Shown here piece after piece: positions 4,954 through 10,962 of a DNA stretch of 10,962 nt. Source of the DNA: Alphaproteobacteria bacterium (GTDB lineage Bacteria > Pseudomonadota > Alphaproteobacteria > Caulobacterales > Parvularculaceae); contig JAUIEG010000046.1 in the NCBI GenBank assembly GCA_030428745.1, positions 1 through 10,962 on the forward strand. The letters run 5' to 3'. The notes under the pieces are model-generated. The model was not told the DNA's origin and searched no databases. It saw only the letters and a list, made by a program, of their open reading frames with translations. Position numbers and translations under genes: made by a program. Every line of letters starts with the position of its first letter. Position 1 is the first letter of the stretch.

Positions 4954-6687
4954 TCATTCGTCTTGAACGATGAAACCTTTGTATCCGGAACTTTTAAGCG
5001 TCAGCTCGTCATGCCTTCCAGCTTCAAGGCGTCCATTCCCAAGAAACAGCACCAGATCCGCTTCGCGCGCCGTAGCAATGTGATGCGTTATCAAGATCAG
5101 CGTCGTGCGTCCCCGAAACTCCCGCCGCAACGCCCGGACCGCGCGTTCTTCGCTTGCCTGATCGAGCGCGGAGGTTGTCTCGTCAAGGATGACGATGGGC
5201 GCGGCGACACCGGCGAGCCGCGCCAGCTCCAGTTTTTGCATCTGGCCGCCGGAGAGGCGCGCGCCGTGTTCGCCGATGGGGAGATCAAGATCGATGGGTC
5301 GGCCGGATTCGTAAAAGCGCCACTCGGCCAACAGGCGCGCAAGGTCGGCTTCGCTTGTCAGCGTCGGCGGGTAGAGCGCGTTTTCGCGGATAGTGCGGTT
5401 GAAGAGGCCGATCGTCTGCGGCGTGTAAAGAACGAGCCTGCAGTGCGCGTCCGGACCGATCTCATGCAATGGCTGACCATTGATGAAGACCGCGCCTTCT
5501 TCTGGCTCGATGAAGCCGGCCATGATCTGCGCGAGGGTCGACTTGCCGGAGCCGTTCGGGCCAACCAGCACAACAAAGGCGCCAGGGGGGATGCGGGCGG
5601 ATGCGCCGCGCAACACCCACTCATCGCCATAGCGGAAACCGACGCTTTCGAGTTCGATTCCGGCCGGGCCGTCGGGCGACGCTGGAGAGGGCGGGAAAGG
5701 GGCATGTTCGCGCTCACTATCACCCCCGAGGTTCAGCGCCTCGCCGATATTGGCGAGGGATACGCCGGCCTGACGGATGATATAGGCGAAGCTCCCGAGC
5801 GGCGCCGCCAGGCGGAAGGCGTAAGTCTGGAGGAGGACGAAATCGCCAAGGGTGAGCCGGCCGGCCGAAACGTCACTGGCGCCGAGGACGAGCAATATGC
5901 TCAAGCCGGCGGCGAGAACCGCAGACTGCAGCGCCGCCGTGCCTGCAATCAGGCGCGAGACGCGTTCATTAGCGCTTCGTCTTGCGGCGATTTCTTCGCC
6001 AATCAGATCCAACTCGGCGGCGAGATTTCCATTGAAGACGACGCGGCGGGCGTTGCGGAGGATGTCCCCGACGGTCTGACTTTGCGCTGCGGCTGCGGCG
6101 TTGGCGTTTGTTGCAGCTTCCTGAAATTGCGCCGCGCCCTGTCGCGCCGTCAGGAGATAGGCGCAGAGCACGATGGTCATGATCCCGACATAGCGTGGCG
6201 GAACGAGCGCCGCGACGACGGCGAGGCTGACAAGCGTTTGGGCGGCGAGGGGCGCAGCGCGCCACAGGAGCCCGTCAATGACGATCTGGAGGCTGAAGTT
6301 CAGACGCTCCATTATCCCTTGCAGGTGCGCGCTATCGCCTTCGCGCCGGCGGGCGAGGGCGGGGAGCTGTGCGCGCGCGCCGTCGAGCACGATATGGCGC
6401 GCGAGTTTGTCGATGATCCGCATGGTGAAAATGGATTTTAGGGCGGCGGCTGCGTTGGCTCCCGTTGCGGCCATCACAAATCCGCAAATGAGAAGCGTGA
6501 CGCGGCTCAAGGGCGCCGATCCGTCGGCCAGGCCGTCGACAGCGAGTTTCAAGAGCACCGGGGCGGCAACGCCGAGCCCTACGTTGAAGAGCTCGACGCC
6601 GATTGCGCATCCGGCGTCACGTCGCGCATGGAGCTGCGGGCGGGCAATCATCCGCAACAATTGTCCGATCGCGCCGATGCCAGTCAC
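4954..6687 (-). CDS. ABC exporter half-transporter (fused permease and ATPase)
   Basis: 577 aa inner-membrane type IV (former type I) ABC exporter that works as a dimer. The transmembrane domain covers about residues 25-320, with hydrophobic segments near 28-50, 62-82, 140-180 and 248-290. The nucleotide-binding domain follows at about 343-577: A-loop aromatic Y353, Walker A GPNGSGKST (376-384), Q-loop Q424, signature LSGGQ (478-482), Walker B IVILDE (D502, catalytic E503) and H-loop H535. All ATPase residues are present, so it should be active. The loop around 297-320 vaguely recalls Atm1/heavy-metal-type exporters, but the substrate cannot be called. The GTG start at 6687 is the first possible start after an in-frame stop; the only Shine-Dalgarno-like GAGGGAG is about 16 nt upstream. 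It stands alone, divergent from the SRAP gene. Confidence 0.9.
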   Translation of the reverse strand: MTGIGAIGQLLRMIARPQLHARRDAGCAIGVELFNVGLGVAAPVLLKLAVDGLADGSAPLSRVTLLICGFVMAATGANAAAALKSIFTMRIIDKLARHIVLDGARAQLPALARRREGDSAHLQGIMERLNFSLQIVIDGLLWRAAPLAAQTLVSLAVVAALVPPRYVGIMTIVLCAYLLTARQGAAQFQEAATNANAAAAAQSQTVGDILRNARRVVFNGNLAAELDLIGEEIAARRSANERVSRLIAGTAALQSAVLAAGLSILLVLGASDVSAGRLTLGDFVLLQTYAFRLAAPLGSFAYIIRQAGVSLANIGEALNLGGDSEREHAPFPPSPASPDGPAGIELESVGFRYGDEWVLRGASARIPPGAFVVLVGPNGSGKSTLAQIMAGFIEPEEGAVFINGQPLHEIGPDAHCRLVLYTPQTIGLFNRTIRENALYPPTLTSEADLARLLAEWRFYESGRPIDLDLPIGEHGARLSGGQMQKLELARLAGVAAPIVILDETTSALDQASEERAVRALRREFRGRTTLILITHHIATAREADLVLFLGNGRLEAGRHDELTLKSSGYKGFIVQDE

Positions 6688-6865
6688 GCTTGCGCCGTTG
6701 TCACTCCCTCTGCCGCGCTTCCATGGTTGACCGGTCCGCCGGGAAACGCTTCCAGATTCTACCGGCCGTCAATCATTTGCGTGCGTCGCGCTGGCGCCAT
6801 GTAGATATCCTCACGCCAAACACGAAAGGCTGTCTGGACGACGGAATCGCTGTCTGGGGAGGCGC

Positions 6866-6894
6866 TTGTGAGGGCCTTTCCATGCTCTTATGAT
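6866..6894 (+). promoter_or_regulatory. Sigma-70-like promoter giving a probably leaderless SRAP mRNA
   Basis: TTGTGA (6866-6871), 17-nt spacer, TATGAT (6889-6894). Transcription would be expected to start at about 6901-6902, which is the A of the ATG of the SRAP gene, so the mRNA would have little or no 5' leader. No Shine-Dalgarno sequence is visible just before that ATG. I see no GTTC-N7-GTTC or GAAC-N7-GAAC box here. The remaining intergenic DNA (6688-6865) shows nothing I can name. Confidence 0.5.
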
Positions 6895-6901
6895 GGGTTT
6901 T

Positions 6902-7585
6902 ATGTGCGGACGATTTTGGGGCTCTCTCACTTGGGAAGACTATCGCGAGCTGCTCGATTTAAAGGGCTCGCCGCCCGAGACGAATTTCCGGCCCAACTGG
7001 AATACCGCCCCGACCCATGACGTCCTCATTTGCGCGGAACGCGACGGCGAACGGCGCGTCGAGCAAATGAAATGGGGGCTTGTCCCGGTCTGGATGAAGG
7101 ACAAGCCGAAATTTTCGACGATCAACGCCAAGGCCGAGACTATCGATGAAAAGGCGACTTGGAAGGGCTCGCTGGGCAAGATGCGCTGCGTCATTCCGAT
7201 CAGCGGCTTTTACGAATGGCGGCGCGGTCCCGGAAAATCAAAACAGGCCTATGCAATCAAGCGCCGGGACGGAAAGCCCATGCTGCTCGCCGGACTGTGG
7301 GCGTTTAACGACAAAGTAGACCCCGAAAACCCGCGCACCTTCACCATCATCACCTGTCCCGCCAATGAGGTCATGGGCGCCGTTCATGACCGGATGCCGG
7401 TCATTCTCGATCCCGCCGATCTCGATCTCTGGATCGGGCCGGAACCCTGGGGCGACGCCCACCGCGCGCTTCTCAAATCCTGCCCGGATGAATGGCTTAC
7501 CGCCTATCCGGTCTCCAATGATGTCGGATCGGTCAGGAACAACGACGCCGAACTGATCGAGCCTCAAGGCGATCCGATTTTCTAG
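6902..7585 (+). CDS. SRAP/YedK/HMCES-family abasic-site-crosslinking protein
   Basis: 227 aa. Family members covalently trap abasic sites in single-stranded DNA: after removal of Met1 the N-terminal Cys2 forms a thiazolidine link with the sugar aldehyde, shielding the site from strand cleavage and error-prone bypass. The start is fixed by this chemistry, because only ATG 6902 puts Cys at position 2 (MCGRF); an in-frame ATG at 6890 would bury it. Other expected residues are present: N75 (STINAKAET), E105 (GFYEW) and H162 (VHDRMPV). NWNTAP (32-37) and MKWGLVPVW (56-64) are also family hallmarks. Its position just upstream of the SOS-controlled imuA-imuB-dnaE2 operon, same strand, supports a DNA-damage role, although it has its own promoter and no visible SOS box. 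Confidence 0.95.
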   Translation: MCGRFWGSLTWEDYRELLDLKGSPPETNFRPNWNTAPTHDVLICAERDGERRVEQMKWGLVPVWMKDKPKFSTINAKAETIDEKATWKGSLGKMRCVIPISGFYEWRRGPGKSKQAYAIKRRDGKPMLLAGLWAFNDKVDPENPRTFTIITCPANEVMGAVHDRMPVILDPADLDLWIGPEPWGDAHRALLKSCPDEWLTAYPVSNDVGSVRNNDAELIEPQGDPIF

Positions 7586-7639
7586 GGCCTTTGGATTCAA
7601 GCTCTTAGCGGCGCATTGGTCCGTACGGAATCGATCCGC

Positions 7640-7668
7640 TTGACTCAAAAGTTCCCTTTTTGTTCTAA
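7640..7668 (+). promoter_or_regulatory. SOS (LexA) box and promoter of imuA-imuB-dnaE2
   Basis: A perfect alphaproteobacterial LexA box, GTTC-N7-GTTC, lies at 7651-7665. It overlaps a promoter with TTGACT (7640-7645), a 17-nt spacer and TTCTAA (7663-7668). LexA bound here would block the -10 region, giving SOS induction of the operon. The box is 36 nt before the imuA ATG. The gap 7586-7639 shows no terminator. Confidence 0.85.
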
Positions 7669-7701
7669 TCTCCGTCCATAGCTGAAAACGGAATTCGCGG
7701 G

Positions 7702-8478
7702 ATGCACGCCATCGCCCGCCGCAGAAGCCTTGCGGGGCTCCGGCGGCGCATCGCAGACATTGAGAAACGGGAATTCGCCGGTATTCCGAGTCCGGGCGCG
7801 GACGATCTCGCCTGCGGGCCTGTTCCGCTCGCGCGCGGCGCCGTTCATGAATTTCGCGCCGGCGATTATCGCGATGCGCCTTGCGTTCTCGGTCTTGCGC
7901 TTGCGCTCGCCGGCGCCGCAAGCGCCGATCGCGCGCTGCCGATCATCTGGATCGGACAAACGCGGGATGCGTTTCATGAAGGCGTTCCCTATGGCTGCGG
8001 GCTCGATTTTTTCGGCGTCGACAACGCGCTCTGCATTTTCGTCCACGCCCGCGACGCGAAAGCCGTTCTGTGGGCGGCGGAAGAAGCGGTTCGTTCCGAC
8101 AGTCTCGTCCTGCTTGAATTCTGGAAACCGCATCCGCTGCTCGATTTGACGGCGACCCGGCGCCTGCAGCTTGGCGCTGAACAATCGGGCGCAAGGCTCT
8201 TCCTGCTCAGGGATGCGCGCGATGAAGGTCCGAGCGCCGCGCGCACGCGCTGGCGCGTGGCGCCCGCGCCGAGCGCCGAAGATCCATTGGACGAACGGGG
8301 ATTGGGGCAGCCGCGCTGGGACGCGGCGCTCGAAAAATGCCGCGACGGGGGTCGCGGCCGATGGGTATTGGAATGGGATCATGCAAAGAGGAGACTTGTC
8401 GAGACCGCGCCGCATTCTCGCGGCGTGGTTTCCGCGATGGCCGACAGACCATTTGAAGAAGCAACGAACGTCGCTTGA
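7702..8478 (+). CDS. imuA: ImuA, SOS mutasome accessory protein
   Basis: 258 aa. ImuA is a RecA/SulA-like protein that works with ImuB and DnaE2 in alphaproteobacterial SOS mutagenesis. The N-terminus (LAGLRRRIADIEKR) and the RecA-like core (PIIWIGQTRDAFHEGVPYGC, then FGVDNALCIFVHARDAKAVL, then WAAEEAVRSDSLVLLEFWK, about 80-142) follow the ImuA pattern. No Walker A P-loop is visible, as is usual for ImuA, so it is not expected to be a RecA-type ATPase. The ATG at 7702 has only a weak CGGAA upstream. It is the first gene of the operon, right behind the SOS box, and its 3' end overlaps imuB by 98 nt. Confidence 0.9.
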   Translation: MHAIARRRSLAGLRRRIADIEKREFAGIPSPGADDLACGPVPLARGAVHEFRAGDYRDAPCVLGLALALAGAASADRALPIIWIGQTRDAFHEGVPYGCGLDFFGVDNALCIFVHARDAKAVLWAAEEAVRSDSLVLLEFWKPHPLLDLTATRRLQLGAEQSGARLFLLRDARDEGPSAARTRWRVAPAPSAEDPLDERGLGQPRWDAALEKCRDGGRGRWVLEWDHAKRRLVETAPHSRGVVSAMADRPFEEATNVA

Positions 8479-9937
8479 AGAAGCGTCAGCGCCGGTCGTC
8501 ATTTACGAAAAGGCGAAAAGCGCCTTGCGCATCCGCGCTATGGACGCGCAAGCCGCGAAGCTTGGTTTCTATCAAGGCCAGGCGCTTGCCGATGCGCGCG
8601 CCATTGAGCCGAAACTCATCGCCTTCGAGACAGACGTTCAGGAGGAAGCGCAACGCTTCCGCCGGCTCGCCGAAGCGCTGATGCGCTATTCGCCCGTGAT
8701 TTCGGTTCAGACGACCGGCGAACTCTTCATCGATATCACCGGCTGTCAGCGTCTTTTCGGCGGCGAGGAAGCGATCCTTAGCGATCTCAGACAACGCATA
8801 GCACGCGCCGGCTATGCAATGCGCGCCGCGATCGCCGATACGGCCGGCGCCGCCTGGGCGCTGGCGCGGTATGGTGATCTGGAGATCGCCAGGGAAGGCG
8901 CGCACCATTCCGCCATCGCATCCCTGCCGGTCGAGGCGTTGCGGCTGCCGCCTGACTTGTCGGATCGTCTGCGCCGGCTCGGGCTCAAGACCGTCGGCGA
9001 GCTTTACGATATGCCGCGCGCGCCTTTGACGGCGCGATTTACCAAAGCGCTTTTAACGCGTCTCGGACAGGCTTTGGGAACGGAGCCGGAGCCGCTGGTC
9101 CCTGTCACTCCGGCGCCGCGCTATTATGCGGCGCGAAACCTTGCGGAACCGGTCTCCACCGTCGAAACCGTCAAATCGATTCTGGCGCCGCTTGCCCATG
9201 AGATCGCTGAAGACCTTGCGCGTGACGCCGCCGGGGCGCGGCGTTTCGAGCTGGCGCTCTTTCGCGTCGATAATGAAGTGACGCGCCTGGAGATAGGCGC
9301 CAGCGCGCCGGTCCGGGACGCAGCTCATATCACGCGCCTGTTCTCCAACCGGCTGGACGATCTTCAAGACGATTATGATTCAGGCTTCGGATTCGAATTG
9401 CTGCGTGTCTCGGCTTTCGACATCCGCCCGCTCGCTGTCAGGCAGCGCGCAGCCTTCGATCTTCAATCGGACAGTGACGCCCAGGAAGAAGCCCTCGCGG
9501 AATTGAAAGACCGTCTCAGCAACCGGCTCGGGGCGATGAATGTCCGCCGCGTCGGTTTCCGCAATACCCATCTGCCGGAACGGGCGGCTTTTTTCACGCC
9601 AGTTGTGACGCCTGCAAGTCCTTCAGATGTCGGTCCGGGAGAACGGGCGAGGCCGGTCAAACTGCTGCCGCGTCCCGAAGAAATTGAGGCGCTCGCGGAA
9701 GTCCCGGAAGGTCCCCCGATCCGTTTCAAATGGCGGCGCGTCGCATACGCCGTTGCGCGCGCCAACGGTCCCGAGCGCATCGCCGATGAATGGCAAGGCA
9801 AAGAGACGGCGGGACCGACGCGCGACTATTACCGCGTCGAGACGGCGGAAGGTCGGCGCTACTGGGTCTTCCGCGAGGGCCTCTACGGCGTGGAGACGAC
9901 GAGCCCCCGCTGGTTCCTGCACGGGTTTTTCGCGTGA
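8381..9937 (+). CDS. imuB: ImuB, catalytically inactive Y-family polymerase homologue
   Basis: 518 aa. ImuB is the Y-family-like hub that links the beta clamp, ImuA and DnaE2 during translesion synthesis. The Y-family fold is recognisable: RRILAAWFPRWPTDH at 10-24 stands where active polymerases have the first catalytic Asp, and SVQTTGELFIDITG (108-121) stands where they have S-D-E. Both carboxylate positions are lost (Q and T replace D and E), as expected for ImuB. The C-terminal ImuB-specific part includes RPVKLLPRPE and the WxxFREGLYG-like YWVFREGLYG near the end. The frame is open to 8171, but the first fitting ATG is 8381, inside imuA. A TTG at 8396 behind GAGGAG is an alternative, but with a 2-nt spacer. 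Its TGA overlaps the dnaE2 GTG. I see no clear canonical clamp-binding motif. Confidence 0.9.
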   Translation: MQRGDLSRPRRILAAWFPRWPTDHLKKQRTSLEEASAPVVIYEKAKSALRIRAMDAQAAKLGFYQGQALADARAIEPKLIAFETDVQEEAQRFRRLAEALMRYSPVISVQTTGELFIDITGCQRLFGGEEAILSDLRQRIARAGYAMRAAIADTAGAAWALARYGDLEIAREGAHHSAIASLPVEALRLPPDLSDRLRRLGLKTVGELYDMPRAPLTARFTKALLTRLGQALGTEPEPLVPVTPAPRYYAARNLAEPVSTVETVKSILAPLAHEIAEDLARDAAGARRFELALFRVDNEVTRLEIGASAPVRDAAHITRLFSNRLDDLQDDYDSGFGFELLRVSAFDIRPLAVRQRAAFDLQSDSDAQEEALAELKDRLSNRLGAMNVRRVGFRNTHLPERAAFFTPVVTPASPSDVGPGERARPVKLLPRPEEIEALAEVPEGPPIRFKWRRVAYAVARANGPERIADEWQGKETAGPTRDYYRVETAEGRRYWVFREGLYGVETTSPRWFLHGFFA

Positions 9938-10962
9938 CCTGCTATGCGGAACTTGCCGCCATGAGCAATTTTACATTCCTCAAAGGCGCGTCGCACCCGG
10001 ATGAGCTGGTGTTCCAGGCGGCGAAGCTCGGTCTTGGCGCCATCGCCGTCACCGACGTCAACACGCTCGCCGGGGTCGTGCGGGCGCATACCGCCGCGAA
10101 AGAAATCGGCTTCCCGTTTATCACCGGCGCGCGGCTTAAATTTTCCGACAGCACGCCCGACATGTTGTGCTGGCCGTCGGACCGCGCCGCCTATGGGCGG
10201 CTTTGCAAATTGCTCACCCGCGGAAAAATGCGCGCGGCGAAAGGCGATTGCGAAATCGCCCGCGCCGACGCCCTGGAGCTTGGCGAGGGGCAGTTGTTTG
10301 CGGTCCTCCCTGGTGATCCCTTCGGGCCTGTCGTCGCCGAGACGCTCAACGACTTCCGCGCGGCTTTTCCAGGAGCCGTCTGGCTCGCGGGCGCGCGGCG
10401 GTTCCGGGACGATGACCGCCGCGTCCTCAACCAACTGGCGCTGACGGCGCGTACCGCGCGTGTCTCGCTGCTTGCCGTCAATGACATTCTCTATCATGCG
10501 CCTGAACGGAGGCGGCTCGCCGATGTGGTTCACTGCATTCGCGAGCATATGACAGTCTTTGAGGCCGGTCGCGGCCTTGAAGCCAATGCCGAACGGCATT
10601 TGAAGCCGCCAACGGAAATGCTGCGCCTCTTCAGGGATCATCCATCCGCCATCGAAGAGACCTTGCATGTTGCGGGGCGGGCGCGCTTCTCGCTCGACGA
10701 GCTGCGCTACGAATATCCGGAAGAAACATGCGGAGCCAGCGCAACACCGCAGGAAGAACTTGAGCGCCTCACATGGGAAGGCGCGAAGACGCGCTACCCT
10801 GACGGCGTTCCCGAAAAGGTCGCCGCGGCGCTGGGTCACGAATTGGCCCTGATCGAACAGCTCGACTATGCGCGCTACTTCCTGACGGTTTATGACATCG
10901 TCCGCTACGCGCGCAGCCAGGGAATTCTCTGTCAGGGCCGCGGCTCGGCGGCGAATTCCTCC
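9934..10962 (+). CDS. dnaE2: DnaE2 error-prone DNA polymerase III alpha subunit (5' part)
   Basis: The first 343 codons; the gene continues beyond the window. DnaE2 is the C-family polymerase that performs SOS-induced mutagenic synthesis together with ImuA/ImuB. The N-terminal PHP domain is evident (YAELAAMSNFTFLKGASHPD at 4-23, AIAVTDVNTLAGVVRAH at 36-52, LLAVNDILYH later). Near the window edge comes the polymerase-core motif CQGRGSAANSS, whose N after AA is typical of DnaE2 rather than DnaE1. The catalytic aspartates lie downstream, out of view. The GTG start shares bases with the imuB stop (GTGA), giving a 4-nt overlap. ATG 9961 is possible, but the homologous YAEL segment would then be lost. 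No own ribosome binding site is seen, so coupling to imuB translation is likely. Confidence 0.95.
   Translation, partial: MTCYAELAAMSNFTFLKGASHPDELVFQAAKLGLGAIAVTDVNTLAGVVRAHTAAKEIGFPFITGARLKFSDSTPDMLCWPSDRAAYGRLCKLLTRGKMRAAKGDCEIARADALELGEGQLFAVLPGDPFGPVVAETLNDFRAAFPGAVWLAGARRFRDDDRRVLNQLALTARTARVSLLAVNDILYHAPERRRLADVVHCIREHMTVFEAGRGLEANAERHLKPPTEMLRLFRDHPSAIEETLHVAGRARFSLDELRYEYPEETCGASATPQEELERLTWEGAKTRYPDGVPEKVAAALGHELALIEQLDYARYFLTVYDIVRYARSQGILCQGRGSAANSS

Noticed and set aside
2639..4961. Direct repeat TCATTCGT at 2639-2646 and 4954-4961 as target-site duplication of an inserted island
   Set aside because: Only 8 nt, one copy is part of the exporter's last codons and stop, and no recombinase or inverted ends are present. 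Chance is the simpler explanation.
4963..6441. A 492-codon open frame on the plus strand
   Set aside because: It is antisense to the ABC exporter, whose motifs are unambiguous. The translated product is Arg/Asp/Gly-rich with no domain pattern, as expected for a shadow frame in GC-rich DNA.
8171..8380. N-terminal extension of imuB
   Set aside because: Lies inside imuA and has no ImuB-like sequence; conserved ImuB sequence begins around residue 10 after ATG 8381.
9883..10839. A 318-codon open frame on the minus strand
   Set aside because: Antisense to imuB/dnaE2, both firmly identified; no recognisable domain.

Overview
The window looks like a piece of an alphaproteobacterial chromosome. The GC content and codon use are high, the error-prone mutasome is imuA-imuB-dnaE2, and the SOS box has the alphaproteobacterial form GTTC-N7-GTTC. 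An ECF sigma/FecR pair of the FecI/FecR type also fits. Genus cannot be decided from the sequence alone.

Layout. (1) 1-2349, minus strand: three tightly overlapping genes, read from right to left, encode an XRE-type HTH regulator (1849-2349), a FecI-like ECF sigma factor (1251-1859) and a FecR-type transmembrane anti-sigma regulator (221-1276). Beyond fecR, at 1-120, lies what looks like the promoter and leader of a further minus-strand gene outside the window, probably a TonB-dependent receptor. (2) 2375-3230, plus strand: three small XRE-type HTH genes. The first two (2431-2637 and 2747-2950) are diverged tandem duplicates. Each is preceded by a copy of the same TGCA-rich dyad element, 316 nt apart and at identical distance from the GTG start. 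The first element also overlaps a good promoter for the divergent xre-sigma-fecR operon. (3) 3243-4757, minus strand: an AT-richer gene for a Schlafen AlbA_2-domain protein with its own N-terminal HTH-like segment. It looks like accessory or acquired DNA and may be defence-related. (4) 4954-6687, minus strand: a complete single-chain ABC exporter half-transporter. (5) 6902-10962, plus strand: a DNA-damage block consisting of an SRAP/YedK-family abasic-site-crosslinking protein, then an SOS-box-controlled imuA-imuB-dnaE2 operon. dnaE2 runs off the right edge after its PHP domain and the start of the polymerase core.

How the genes work together. The right half is a recognisable translesion mutagenesis cassette (ImuA, catalytically dead ImuB, DnaE2 polymerase) next to an abasic-site protector, a known functional theme. 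The left half is less standard. A cell-surface-signalling ECF/FecR module is headed by a phage-repressor-like regulator, whose promoter sits inside an operator-like repeat shared with a pair of duplicated mini-regulators. That regulatory knot, with the adjacent AlbA_2 gene, is the part of the window most worth a second look.
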